In this document: positions 44,101 through 56,100 of the stretch, piece after piece
Layout of the letters: each line of letters opens with the position of its first letter
Position numbering within the stretch: position 1 is the first letter of the stretch
Source: Steromphala cineraria
Taxonomy: Eukaryota > Mollusca > Gastropoda > Trochida > Trochidae
Assembly: GCA_916613615.1 (NCBI GenBank)
Contig: OU744725.1
Location: forward strand, 60,892,575 to 60,956,574
Length of the DNA: 64,000 bases
Direction of reading: 5' to 3'
The notes under the pieces: generated by a model
The model's input: the letters and a program-made list of their open reading frames with translations, nothing else
Database searches by the model: none
What the model was told of the DNA's origin: nothing
Made by a program: the position numbers and the translations under genes

Positions 44101-47100
44101 TTAAATCAGACAAAGTCGGCCCATCTGGGGTTGCCCCTGACTCACCTACACCGCGCCCCACACCTCCGTCGGGACGTTACATCACAAGCACCCTCGGGGG
44201 GGAGAGTTGAGGGGACTCGCCATGTAAACAAAGGTTGATCAATTACCAAAACAGTGGCCTCGTGTAGTGGCCATCCCGAGCTCCTGATGCGATGGATTAC
44301 AAAGGAGAAGGGTATCAGGCTTATCAAAGCCCTCTGCTCATTTCTCCCCTCCAATTGAGCGAGGGCTCGTCAGAAATTGGAGGAAAATGAAAAGCCCTTA
44401 TTGCAATATGTTCTCAGCTCTGATTGAAGAAGCTGTCAAGTTTTTTAGCAAAAATAACATGTTTTGACAAAATATTGGACGTCCCTCAAGAAAGTTTTAT
44501 GAGAAAATATTTTCTCATTGCTAAGCAAACTCTTGCAAGGAATGCAAAGAAAACTGGCCAACTATTTAATCAAAAAAAGAGCCTTACGGGTCCATGAAAA
44601 AACAAGGTGGTTTTGGCTGGTCTTTCTACGAGAGTAATGCGACCCCGATCAGTGCCCGAGCTGTAAAGGGTGTTTGAAATCTGACACTGTCTCTAGTTCT
44701 GAATGCAACGGGATTATTTTGGTGGAATCAACTAAATAAATAACTCTATTGGCATTTAGAAGCACTCAAGAGGAGAGATAGGGCAAACGCTGTTGAAGAA
44801 GAACAACTCCGTTACATGGATAGTGTAAAAGCTTTAGGGGGATTATTGAGTGCTAGTAATGGGGATGTACTGGCGAGACAAGTTTATATCCTAAAATCTT
44901 CTTTGAAATCATAGTTTGATTTGATTTAAATCAAACAGAAGAAAGAAGATATAGTGGATGTAATAATTTCAAACTAAAGCATAGTAAGTATGAACAAAAA
45001 TGCTCATTCGGAAAGGAACCTTCTAAGGTAACTTTCTTAATAGAATTGATAAAAAGAAAATGATCATATGTATCTTAATTGATATATCTACACTTTAATT
45101 TATATGAATTGTTTTCAAGAAAAAACTAGTAACCCCCCTCCCATCAACCAACTCAAGAAGTTCCTGTTTGAGTGACATTCTAGAAATTGTAAGGCCATAA
45201 AGTACTAGAATTTATGGATGTTCAACTTCCTTATTCACAGAAAAGCAATGTTTCAGTATAGCTATATACTGTATTCAAGCACAAGAAAGGGGGGGGGGGG
45301 GGTGGTGAATAGCAGTATATATAGATATAGATATAGATATGTTTACGCTCACAACAAATGAGATAACAATACGTAACAAACTCAAGTTTCAGTACAAAAT
45401 TAAGGAGGGGAATGGGGTGGTGGGGATTAATTTCGTTAACTCAGGGTTTTTATATACCATTAGTGTATTACTTGCTACTTGCCTCCAATACATTCATATA
45501 CAATAGGCAGAGCTAAATGATCACTTAGAGACAAGAAAATATCCAACCTTTACCCTAAAACTGAGCAAGGCTGCCCTGACACTACAGAATAGTGAGCCAT
45601 GCAAGAGTAAGAATGACACACAAAGTGAGCCACAGTCTTGTAAGTGAGCTAGGATGACTTTGGACATATGAACAGTGAAACAGGCAATTTGAGTGATCTG
45701 GTATGACTTGAGACAAGAATTAGTGAACCTGGCACCTAAAAAAGTGAGCAAGAAATTAGTGAGCTGAGATAGTGAGTCAGACAACAAGAGAAGTGAGCTA
45801 AGATGACCTTACAAAGAGATAAGTGAGCCTTTTGTGTCTGAGAAGTGAGCTAAGATGACCTTACAAAGAGATAAGTGAGCCTTCTGTGTCTGAGAAGTGA
45901 GCTAAGATGACCTTACAAAGAGATAAGTGAGCCTTCTGTGTCTGAGAAGTGAGCTAAGATGACCTTACAAAGAGATAAGTGAGCCTTCTGTGTCGGAGAA
46001 GTGAGCTAAGATGACCTTACAAAAGAACAGTGAGCCTTTTGTGTCTGAGAAGTGAGCTAAGATGACCTTACAAAGAGATAAGTGAGCCTTCTGTGTCTGA
46101 GAAGTGAGCTAAGATGACCTTACAAAGAGATAAGTGAGCCTTCTGTGTCTGAGAAGTGAGCTAAGATGACTTTACAAAGAGATAAGTGAGCCTTCTGTGT
46201 CTGAGAAGTGAGCTAAGATGACCTTACAAAAGAACAGTGAGCCTTTTGTGTCTGAGAAGTGAGCTAAGATGACCTTACAAAGAGATAAGTGAGTCTTCTG
46301 TGTCTGAGAAGTGAGCTAAGATGACCTTACAAAGAGATAAGTGAGCCTTCTGTGTCTGAGAAGTGAGCTAAGATGACCTTACAAAGAGATAAGTGAGCCT
46401 TCTGTGTCTGAGAAGTGAGCTAAGATGACCTTACAAAAGAACAGTGAGCCTTTTGTGTCTTAGAAGTGAGCTAAGATGACCTTACAAAAGTGAGCCTTCT
46501 GTGTCTGAGAAGTTAGCTAAGATGACCTTACAAAAGTGAGCCTTTTGTGTCTGAGAAGAGAGCTAAGATGACCTTACAAAAGAACAGTGATACAGGCAAT
46601 TAGAGTGAGCGAGGATGAACCGTCACAATAAAAAAGTGAGCCATTGAACATAGAGAGAATAACAAACTATGCACCCTGAGAACTGAGCTAGGATGACTTG
46701 AGACAAGAGAATAGTCAAATATTCACCTTGAGGATTAAACTAGGATGACATGAGACAAGTGAATAGCAAACTCTGCACCCTGAATAGTGAGCTAGGAAAC
46801 AAAGACAAAAGAATAAACTATACACCCTGAGTGAGCTAGGATAACATGGGACATGAGAATAGCAAACTATACACCGTGAGGAATGAACTCAGACAATACA
46901 TCCTGAGGAGTGAGCTAGGATGGCATGAGGCAAAGGAATAGTCAAATATGAACCCTGAGGAGCGAGCTAGAATGGCATGAGGCAAAGGAATAGTTAAATA
47001 TGAACCCTGAGGAGTGAGCTAGGATGGCATGAGGCAAAGGAATAGTCAAATATGAACCCTGAGGAGTGAGCTAGGATGGCATGAGACAAAGGAATAGTCA

Positions 47101-50100
47101 AATATGAACCCTGAGGAGTGGGCTAGGATGGCATGAGACAAAGGAATAGTCAAATATGAACCCTGAGGAGTGAGCTAGAATGGCATGAGGCCAAGGAATA
47201 GTAAAATATGAACCCTGAGGAGTGAGCTAGGATGGCATGAGACAAAGGAATAGTCAAATATGAACCCTGAGGAGTGAGCTAGAATGGCATGAGGCAAAGG
47301 AATAGTCAAATATGAACCCTGAGGAGTGAGCTAGGATGGCATGAGGCCAAGGAATAGTCAAATATGAACCCTGAGGAGTGAGCTAGGATGGCATGAGACA
47401 AAGGAATAGTCAAATATGAACCCTGAGGAGTGAGCTAGGATGGCATGAGGCCAAGGAATAGTCAAATATGAACCCTGAGGAGTGAGCTAGGATGGCATGA
47501 GACAAAGGAATAGTCAAATATGAACCCTGAGGAGTGAGCTAGGATGGCATGAGGCCAAGGAATAGTCAAATATGAACCCTGAGGAGTGAGCTAGGATGGC
47601 ATGAGACAAAGGAATAGTCAAATATGAACCCTGAGGAGTGAGCTAGGATGGCATGAGGCCAAGGAATAGTCAAATATGAACCCTGAGGAGTGAGCTAGGA
47701 TGGCATGAGGCCAAGGAATAGTCAAATATGAACCCTGAGGAGTGGGCTAGGATGGCATGAGACAAAGGAATAGTCAAATATGAACCCTGAGGAGTGAGCT
47801 AGAATGGCATGAGGCCAAGGAATAGTCAAATATGAACCCTGAGGAGTGAGCTAGGATGGCATGAGGCAAAGGAATAGTCAAATATGAACCCGGAGGAGTG
47901 AGCTAGAATGGCATGAGGCAAAGGAATAGTCAAATATGAACCCTGAGGAGTGAGCTAGGATGGCATGAGGCCAAGGAATAGTCAAATATGAACCCTGAGG
48001 AGTGAGCTAGGATGGCATGAGACAAAGGAATAGTCAAATATGAACCCTGAGGAGTGAGCTAGGATGGCATGAGGCAAAGGAATAGTTAAATATGAACCCG
48101 GAGGAGTGAGCTAGAATGGCATGAGGCCAAGGAATAGTTAAATATGAACCCTGAGGAGTGAGCTAGAATGGCATGAGGCATAGGAATAGTCAAATATGAA
48201 CCCTGAGGAGTGAGCTAGAATGGCATGAGGCAAAGGAATAGTCAAATATGAACCCTGAGGAGTGAGCTAGAATGGCATGAGGCAAAGGAATAGTCAAATA
48301 TGAACCCTGAGGAGTGAGCTAGGATGGCATGAGGCAAAGGAATAGTCAAATATGAACCCGGAGGAGTGAGCTAGAATGGCATGAGGCATAGGAATAGTCA
48401 AATATGAACCCTGAGGAGTGAGCTAGGATGGCATGAGGCAAAGGAATAGTCAAATATGAACCCTGAGGAGTGAGCTAGAATGGCATGAGGCAAAGGAATA
48501 GTCAAATATGAACCCTGAGGAGTGAGCTAGGATGGCATGAGGCAAAGGAATAGTTAAATATGAACCCGGAGGAGTGAGCTAGAATGGCATGAGGCCAAGG
48601 AATAGTCAAATATGAACCCTGAGGAGTGAGCTAGAATGGCATGAGGCAAAGGAATAGTCAAATATGAACCCTGAGGAGTGAGCTAGAATGGCATGAGGCA
48701 AAGGAATAGTCAAATATGAACCCTGAGGAGTGAGCTAGGATGGCATGAGGCAAAGGAATAGTTAAATATGAACCCGGAGGAGTGAGCTAGAATGGCATGA
48801 GGCAAAGGAATAGTCAAATATGAACCCTGAGGAGTGAGCTAGAATGGCATGAGACAAAGGAATAGTCAAATATGAACCCTGAGGAGTGAGCTAGGATGGC
48901 ATGAGGCAAAGGAATAGTTAAATATGAACCGGAGGAGTGAGCTAGAATGGCATGAGGCCAAGGAATAGTCAAATATGAACCCTGAGGAGTGAGCTAGAAT
49001 GGCATGAGGCAAAGGAATAGTCAAATATGAACCCTGAGGAGTGGGCTAGGATGGCATGAGGCATAGGAATAGTCAAATATGAACCCTGAGGAGTGAGCTA
49101 GGATGGCATGAGGCAAAGGAATAGTCAAATATGAACCCTGAGGAGTGAGCTAGGATGGCATGAGAAAAAGAGATAGTCAAATATGAACCCTGAGGAGTGA
49201 GCTAGGATGGCATGAGGCAAAGGAATAGTCAAATATGAACCCTGAGGAGTGAGCTAGGATGGCATGAGACAAAGGAATAGTCAAATATGAACCCTGAGGA
49301 GTGAGCTAGGATGGCATGAGAAAAAGAGATAGTCAAATATGAACCCTGAGGAGTGAGCTAGGATGGCATGAGGCAAAGGAATAGTCAAATATGAACCCGG
49401 AGGAGTGAGCTAGAATGGCATGAGGCAAAGGAATAGTCAAATATGAATCCTGAGGAGTGAGCTCAAGAGACATGCTCACCAAGAAGTGAGCTTTTATGAT
49501 CTGAGACATAAAGTGATCCAGACTCTCCGTGAGCGAGCCAATACGTCCTGGCGACTTTCCACCACTGCACAATTTCTCGAGTAATCAGTCGACCGACTCT
49601 GACAGATCGTGGCCTCTAATCAGATAACAAAATATCAATACTTTCACTTGCACAATTCATTTAATGCATGTGACAAATTACATAAAGGCTTCCACCACTC
49701 ATGCAAACAAAGGGATTAAGCTCTTTATCACAATCTACTGTTGGGTCGGTGCCCGAACACATGACCTATGATATCCCAGACACCCCTGAGGCACTCATCG
49801 TTGTATGTTTTAATGGCCAAATCATGCAATAAAATGGTATTATTTTGTTATGCAATCATCATTACCATCCCCCACTGCCATGTTTCATTAGCAGTAATTA
49901 TGCTGACGTCAACTGGGACTCATATCAAATGTCTGGTAGCGTACGACAGTATAGGTAATGTAAATTTCTTATCAGAACATGGTTAGTTAACACTTACAGG
50001 AGCGTCAAAGGACTAAACAAAATGTATGTAATAGTAGAAATATCTCTTAAACTTATTTATCTACAAAAGATGATCATTTTTGAGTTAGTACACACATGAG

Positions 50101-53100
50101 TGGGTCTTTACATAAAGAGTTATTAAAGACTATTATCATATGATCTCCCTGTCTTATAAGTGCCCTCTTATACAGATGCAAGCACAAATTGCTTCTGAAG
50201 TTCTGAATCCGAAAAATGTTGTTCATTTAACATTAAATACAAAACCTGTATGAAAAATTTGTTAAAAATCTTGAATCAACATAAGAGCTCAAATATACAA
50301 GGCAAAAGTGAGCACAGCTCACATCCCCCCTACTGTAATTTGACCGCCAGTTTATAACAATGATAAAGTTAAAGACACACATCACAAGTAATGTGAATGA
50401 AAGATGATCACTGTCAATGGACTAAAGGTGAAGTTAAAAAAATAATAACTGCAGTCTTGATAGCATAGCTTTCAAAATCTGCAGAAATATAACAATGTTA
50501 GGATATTTTACCATTGTTGGTGAAAATTTGAAAATGTTATGGCCACCAAGAATTGAGGTGAGGTGATGTGGGGTTGATTGCCACTTTCAAGAGTATTTCA
50601 CTTATATCGCGGCTGCTAGTATTATTGCAGGGAGAAAGCCCGCAACACTATTGTGGGTATGTATTACGGTGAAACCTGCGAGCATTGGCTGGAACTAGCA
50701 ACCATGGGTGGTACTGCACTGAAATTCAGTGTAGCATTGCACCCAAAACTGACTGCGTGTAGAACAGTTCTCTACTACAGACGAAGTTGCCGAGCCCCTG
50801 GCGGGATTCGAACCACGAACCTTCTGATCCGAAGCCGCGCTAACCACCGCGCTATCCCACCCCCACCAAGAAATGAAATCCCTTAAAGGTACATGAAGTT
50901 TCTAAAACAAAAGTGTAGCTCCCAAAAGACAAATCTGCACATTCAAAACAAATTTTGATTTTCAGAGTCAAACAGTTTTCAAGCTATGCACCGAAAATCG
51001 AACAAAGTTGTTTTTGGGACAATTTTTAAAACCTTTTGGTACATTGGAATTGTTACTCCCTAGAAATAACTAGTTTAAACTGAACAGATGGAGGCACACA
51101 TACAGAGCACTATATACCCCAGACTTTGTCGTAGCAGGATTTAAAATAAAGAACAAGCTTCCCCTTTTTATATAAAAAAAAAATAAATTCACAAGGGACA
51201 TAAACTTGATATGAAAGGGGAACAAGTTATGTATCCTATTATTACAAACTTGCATTTTACACGATTTATGGATTTTTTAAACAAATTTTTATTGTGCCCT
51301 TAAAGAGACGGAACAGCGGATGAATATCCAACCACACAACAGCCTCAAAGAATATAATATTACGACATTAATTAGTCAAACTAGTTAAACTAGTTATGAA
51401 AGAAGTGTATGTATGTGTATGCGCAAGAACAGATCAGAGATATCTTTCTATGATCAACAACATGTCATGGAAGCTGCCATTTGCTTGTATCTTTTCGTCG
51501 AAAAATGTAAACAACCATCTTAAAAGTAAGTTTAATATTATTACCAATGTTGAAAAGCGCTTTATTTTTTCTTAAGAGTATTCAGTTGTCTTTATATTCT
51601 ATAGATAACAAGCAATGCCTTTCTGAAATTCTGTGTTATTTTTGAGCGAGAAGGGGCAACTTATATAACGTAGTCCGGACAATGTCAAAGTTCAATGCTA
51701 GCCAATCATATCACTTAAAGGTGTTATGACCTATTTTTACCATGTGGGTAATAATGCAACACTGTAGAGTTGCACTTGAACAGTAAATTATGTAGCAAAT
51801 TTTTTTGCTCTGACATTTTTTTCAGGGATAAATGTTTTCTCTTGAGAGGTTAATATATTGCATTCTTGTTTCTGTACCAAACCAAAAGTGTACTACACCA
51901 AAGCTGGGAGAGGTATTTAAACAAAAGCTACCATTTAGTGCCAATAGATAAACCACTTCATTGCTGGTTAAATCAAAAGTTTGAAGGGTGGTCTGCCCAT
52001 TATTGAATGTGACTTGAGAGTGTTTTTGTGTTACCTTGGGTAAGGGATCAATTCAAAATGTACCTCTGTTTCCTCAGAACAAAATTACTATCTGGTAAAG
52101 AGATGTGTTGGTGGTGACCTTCTAGCAACTTACATGTCAGATTTTGTAGGACATGGGTAACAAGTTTCGTATCACCTTGTTCAACAATAGTGGATGGCAA
52201 TGAGTGCAATAAAATTATCCACATTATTATCATAAAATATAATTTATATCTATATAATCTATATCATGTATTTTAATGTATGTTATGATGCAAACAAAAC
52301 TAACAAAGTTCATACTTTGAATTCTCTTTCTCTTTGAAAAGATTGATACGTAAATTACGAGTGACTAGCCGTTTTACTTCTGCATTCAATTTAAGGTCAA
52401 GGTCATCAGTAAGACCTGTTTGGCTTGTCACATCACCTGTCTCATGGGTTATACGGTTGGCTGGAACTGATTGGCTCATAACTATGGCCAATTTCTTACT
52501 TTGATAAATGTGCATAATGACATTCTTATCACTGATCACCAGTTTTTGTTATAAATATTTCCTTCATTGCAACAAAATGGATTCCAAGGGTATAGCACAT
52601 GGCGTCAAGATACAAAACTATTGCACAAAGTGTTGAATAAAAGTTTTATCATTTTGATACAGATCATCATGCTCTAAAGCCGATCCTGCTTCTTCAGCAT
52701 ATTTGTATACATGTATTCACGTAACCCCGTATCCAACCATATACGTATATAAATCTTTAATTGTCCAGCCAATGAAACTAGAATCAAGCGAAGAGCTATG
52801 GTCCCTTGATTTAAAATGTAATGAAAGCTTGAAATTATGTTTCGGTTTCCTAAAAAAATTATGTTTTTGTTTGTCTTATAAAAAGGCATCCAATGAAAAA
52901 TGATGTGTCAGCAATACGAGTCATTTGGCTTTATAGATATCAGTCCAGCCAATGAAACTTGAATCAAGCGAAGAGCTATGGTCCCTCGATGTAAAATGTA
53001 GTGAAAGCTTGAAAATATGCTTCGTTTTCCTAAAAAAAAAATGTTTTTGTTTGTCTTATAAAAAGACATCCGACGAATAATGATGTGTCAGCAATATGAG

Positions 53101-56100
53101 TCATTTGGCTTTATAGATATCAGGGTGTTCAGAGCTTCGTGGATACAAACACTTTGAAGTAGCAGGATGCAATGATAGAAACTGAAATACCACGAGATTA
53201 CCTTCATCTTTTCCTTATCCACCACCTGACTCAGGTCTTCAGTTTCCAGCATCTCCCGGGTAGGTCGGTTGTATGTTCTGCTCACCATTGATGGATGAGT
53301 GTTAAAGTACTTCGCAGGGTCAAAGTTCTTGGCTGTAAAGTAAGAATTGACACTATTTCACATCCTACATGTCACTTGTTTTGGAGGAAAAGATCACTTT
53401 AAACCTTTCACTTCTACAAACCAGAAATCAGGGTAAAAACATATCAACTATTAATTTTTTTTTTGTAAAATGATTGTTAAAAGACGAAATCTCAGGAACA
53501 GACTTTTCTTTGTTCTGATTTCCAAACTGTCAGTTTTATGCCTTGCTGGTGACCCTTGAGTTTTCTGTGCTTGCTCTCCTGCTTGAAGGGGCACTATAGC
53601 AGCACAGAAAAGTAAACGGTCTGCAGCAAGGAATAAAATGACAGTTCGGAAACTGGCGCTTTAGGCTTTGCGTAGGAAGATGATTGTTGACAAGCTTTAC
53701 CCCCTTGTATAGATATGACACATTTAAAAAAGAATGATCATTATAACATACCTTTCTTCTTATCTTCGACAAATACAATATGTTTATTCCTTGGTTTACC
53801 CTCAGCGTCTATGAGTTGTAATGACGACTTCAGCTTTTCTATTTTCTGAAAGAAACATAATGTTTTTAACAAGACATTCTGTGAAAACTAAATACTTTCC
53901 TAATAAAGAAAATTCTACACTTTGTTCAAACTGATTTTAATGAGGTTAATTAAAAACTTACCTTTCTTTCTGTAAACCTTTTATAATTAACATAGCGAAG
54001 ATCTTGTGTTTCCATCAGTTTCAACTGAGCTTCAGTATGCGTTGGTTCTTCACTCTCTCTGAGTCTGTGCACTCCATCCTAGGACATAAACATGATTTAA
54101 GTTACATAGATAATGTTGAGGTGGAACTCAGTTTTACTGAGGGTACAATCACAATGCGTTTCAACAAGATGCATGTTATTACGTGAACACAAATGCTTAT
54201 CTTTGTCAAGCTATCAGTCTGATTAAAATTGGCCTAGTTCCAAGGAATAAAAGTTATTAAAATATTAACTTTATCAAGAATGAAACGTGTTGATTTCTCT
54301 CCACAGAGTCTGACCGCAGCCGGGTAGGGCGCATGTTTTACATTAACTCGGCTAACCAATCACAAACGGCCAGCAAAAGCTTTTGGTATCAGCTAGGGGC
54401 AAGTAACTTCTGTTAACCATGCTTTGAACATGATCACCGCTAGAAGTCTTATAAGAGATACAATGTAGCTTGATTTCGGCTGCACCTAACTGGTAAAAAA
54501 GATGCAAGGTACAGCGGCGCGGTCAGATCTAATATAGAGGAATTCATATCTCAGTAGAATTAGTAGTTTGAATATTTCATTCCTCAGAACTAGGATTATT
54601 TTAAACAAACTGTCAACCTACTGAAGTCAATACAAATACTTATGCAATTGAGATGAACACATGCTGAAAAAACCTCTAACAGGCCTACCAAACATAACTT
54701 CAATCCTGCGCAGAAAAACGTTGAAAAGTTGCTTTACCTTCCTCATTTATATTCTTTTTAGTGTTTTATTTGAAATATAACGTTTTACAATGCTGTTATA
54801 TTTTTTTGAAATTAAACCATACACTTTTAATTCGCCACCTTCTCAATAAAATTTCAAAGAGAAAATGATTTGATTGGCTATTACCCAAGTCGAGCCGGGC
54901 GGGCGAATCTAGCTTCTGAGCCCAGGGTACTGATTAGTGGAGTTAGCGTAACATTCGTACCCTGGGACAGGATGTGTTTGATTGAATAATTCTTTTACCT
55001 AATTAGGGGCAGGAAGTTGGCATATGTGTGGGAGCTACAATTCTTTGTTCTTCTCATGAATGATCTACCCTTCTTCATAAACAATACATGTGGCTGAATC
55101 TTATATTTAACACATCTAATGACATGTTCTTTTTTGTTTGTATATTCTTATACAAATTGTAAATAATTGCAAGTAACTTACCACTTTCTGGGTTTTAACC
55201 ATTTTGAAATAGAATTCATCTGGATTTCTCTCTTCTGCTTTTCGTTTCAAAGCTTTCAATGTTTTTTGTTTCCTCTGGAAGTCACTGAAATGTTCCAAAC
55301 ATTTTCATATTAAAATATATTGGTTCTGGTAATGATTATTTTATCATGAGAATATGATATTATTTGTGCTGTTTATAAATTAAAAGAAAACTCAACGGAT
55401 CCTTGGCAGATGAGCGGAGATCAGATTTACCACAGGGATAAAAAAATAGAGCCATTGGCTCTGTAGCTCATCAGGCTTAATCATCAATTATGCTGTAGAG
55501 TGTTGCCAATGTGATTCCCCCTTTGTATAGGCCACAGGGGCACCAAACATAAAATTAAGTATATAGGTGACAAGTTTCAGTTTTCTAGAACTTATACTTC
55601 AGGAGAAGAAGATGAAAATAGATTTGAAGGACGTTCCTGTTGCCTAAATTAGGGGCAACAGGGCCACCAAAGCTACAATTTATAATCCTCACTAGTCAAG
55701 GAGTCTGTACACAAAGTTCCAGCTTTCTAGGCCTTATGGTTCTGGAGAAGAAGATAAAAATAGGTTTTTAGGGCGTGGCCCCTATGGCCCTTATAGGGGC
55801 CCAGGGCCACCAAAGCTACAATTTATAATCTTCACTAGTCAAGGAGTCTGTACACAAAGTTTCAGCTTTCTAGGCCTTATGCTTCTGGAGAAGAAGATGA
55901 AAATAGGTTTTAAGGGCGTGGCCCTTGTGACCCTTATTAGCTACAATTTATAATCCTCACTATAGCCAAGGAGTCTGTACACAAAGTTTCAGCTTTCTAG
56001 GCCTTATGGTTCTGGAGAAGAAGATGAAAATAGGTTTTTAGGGCGTGGCCCCTATGGCCTTTATTAGGGGTCACAGGGCCACCAAAGCTACAATTTATAA

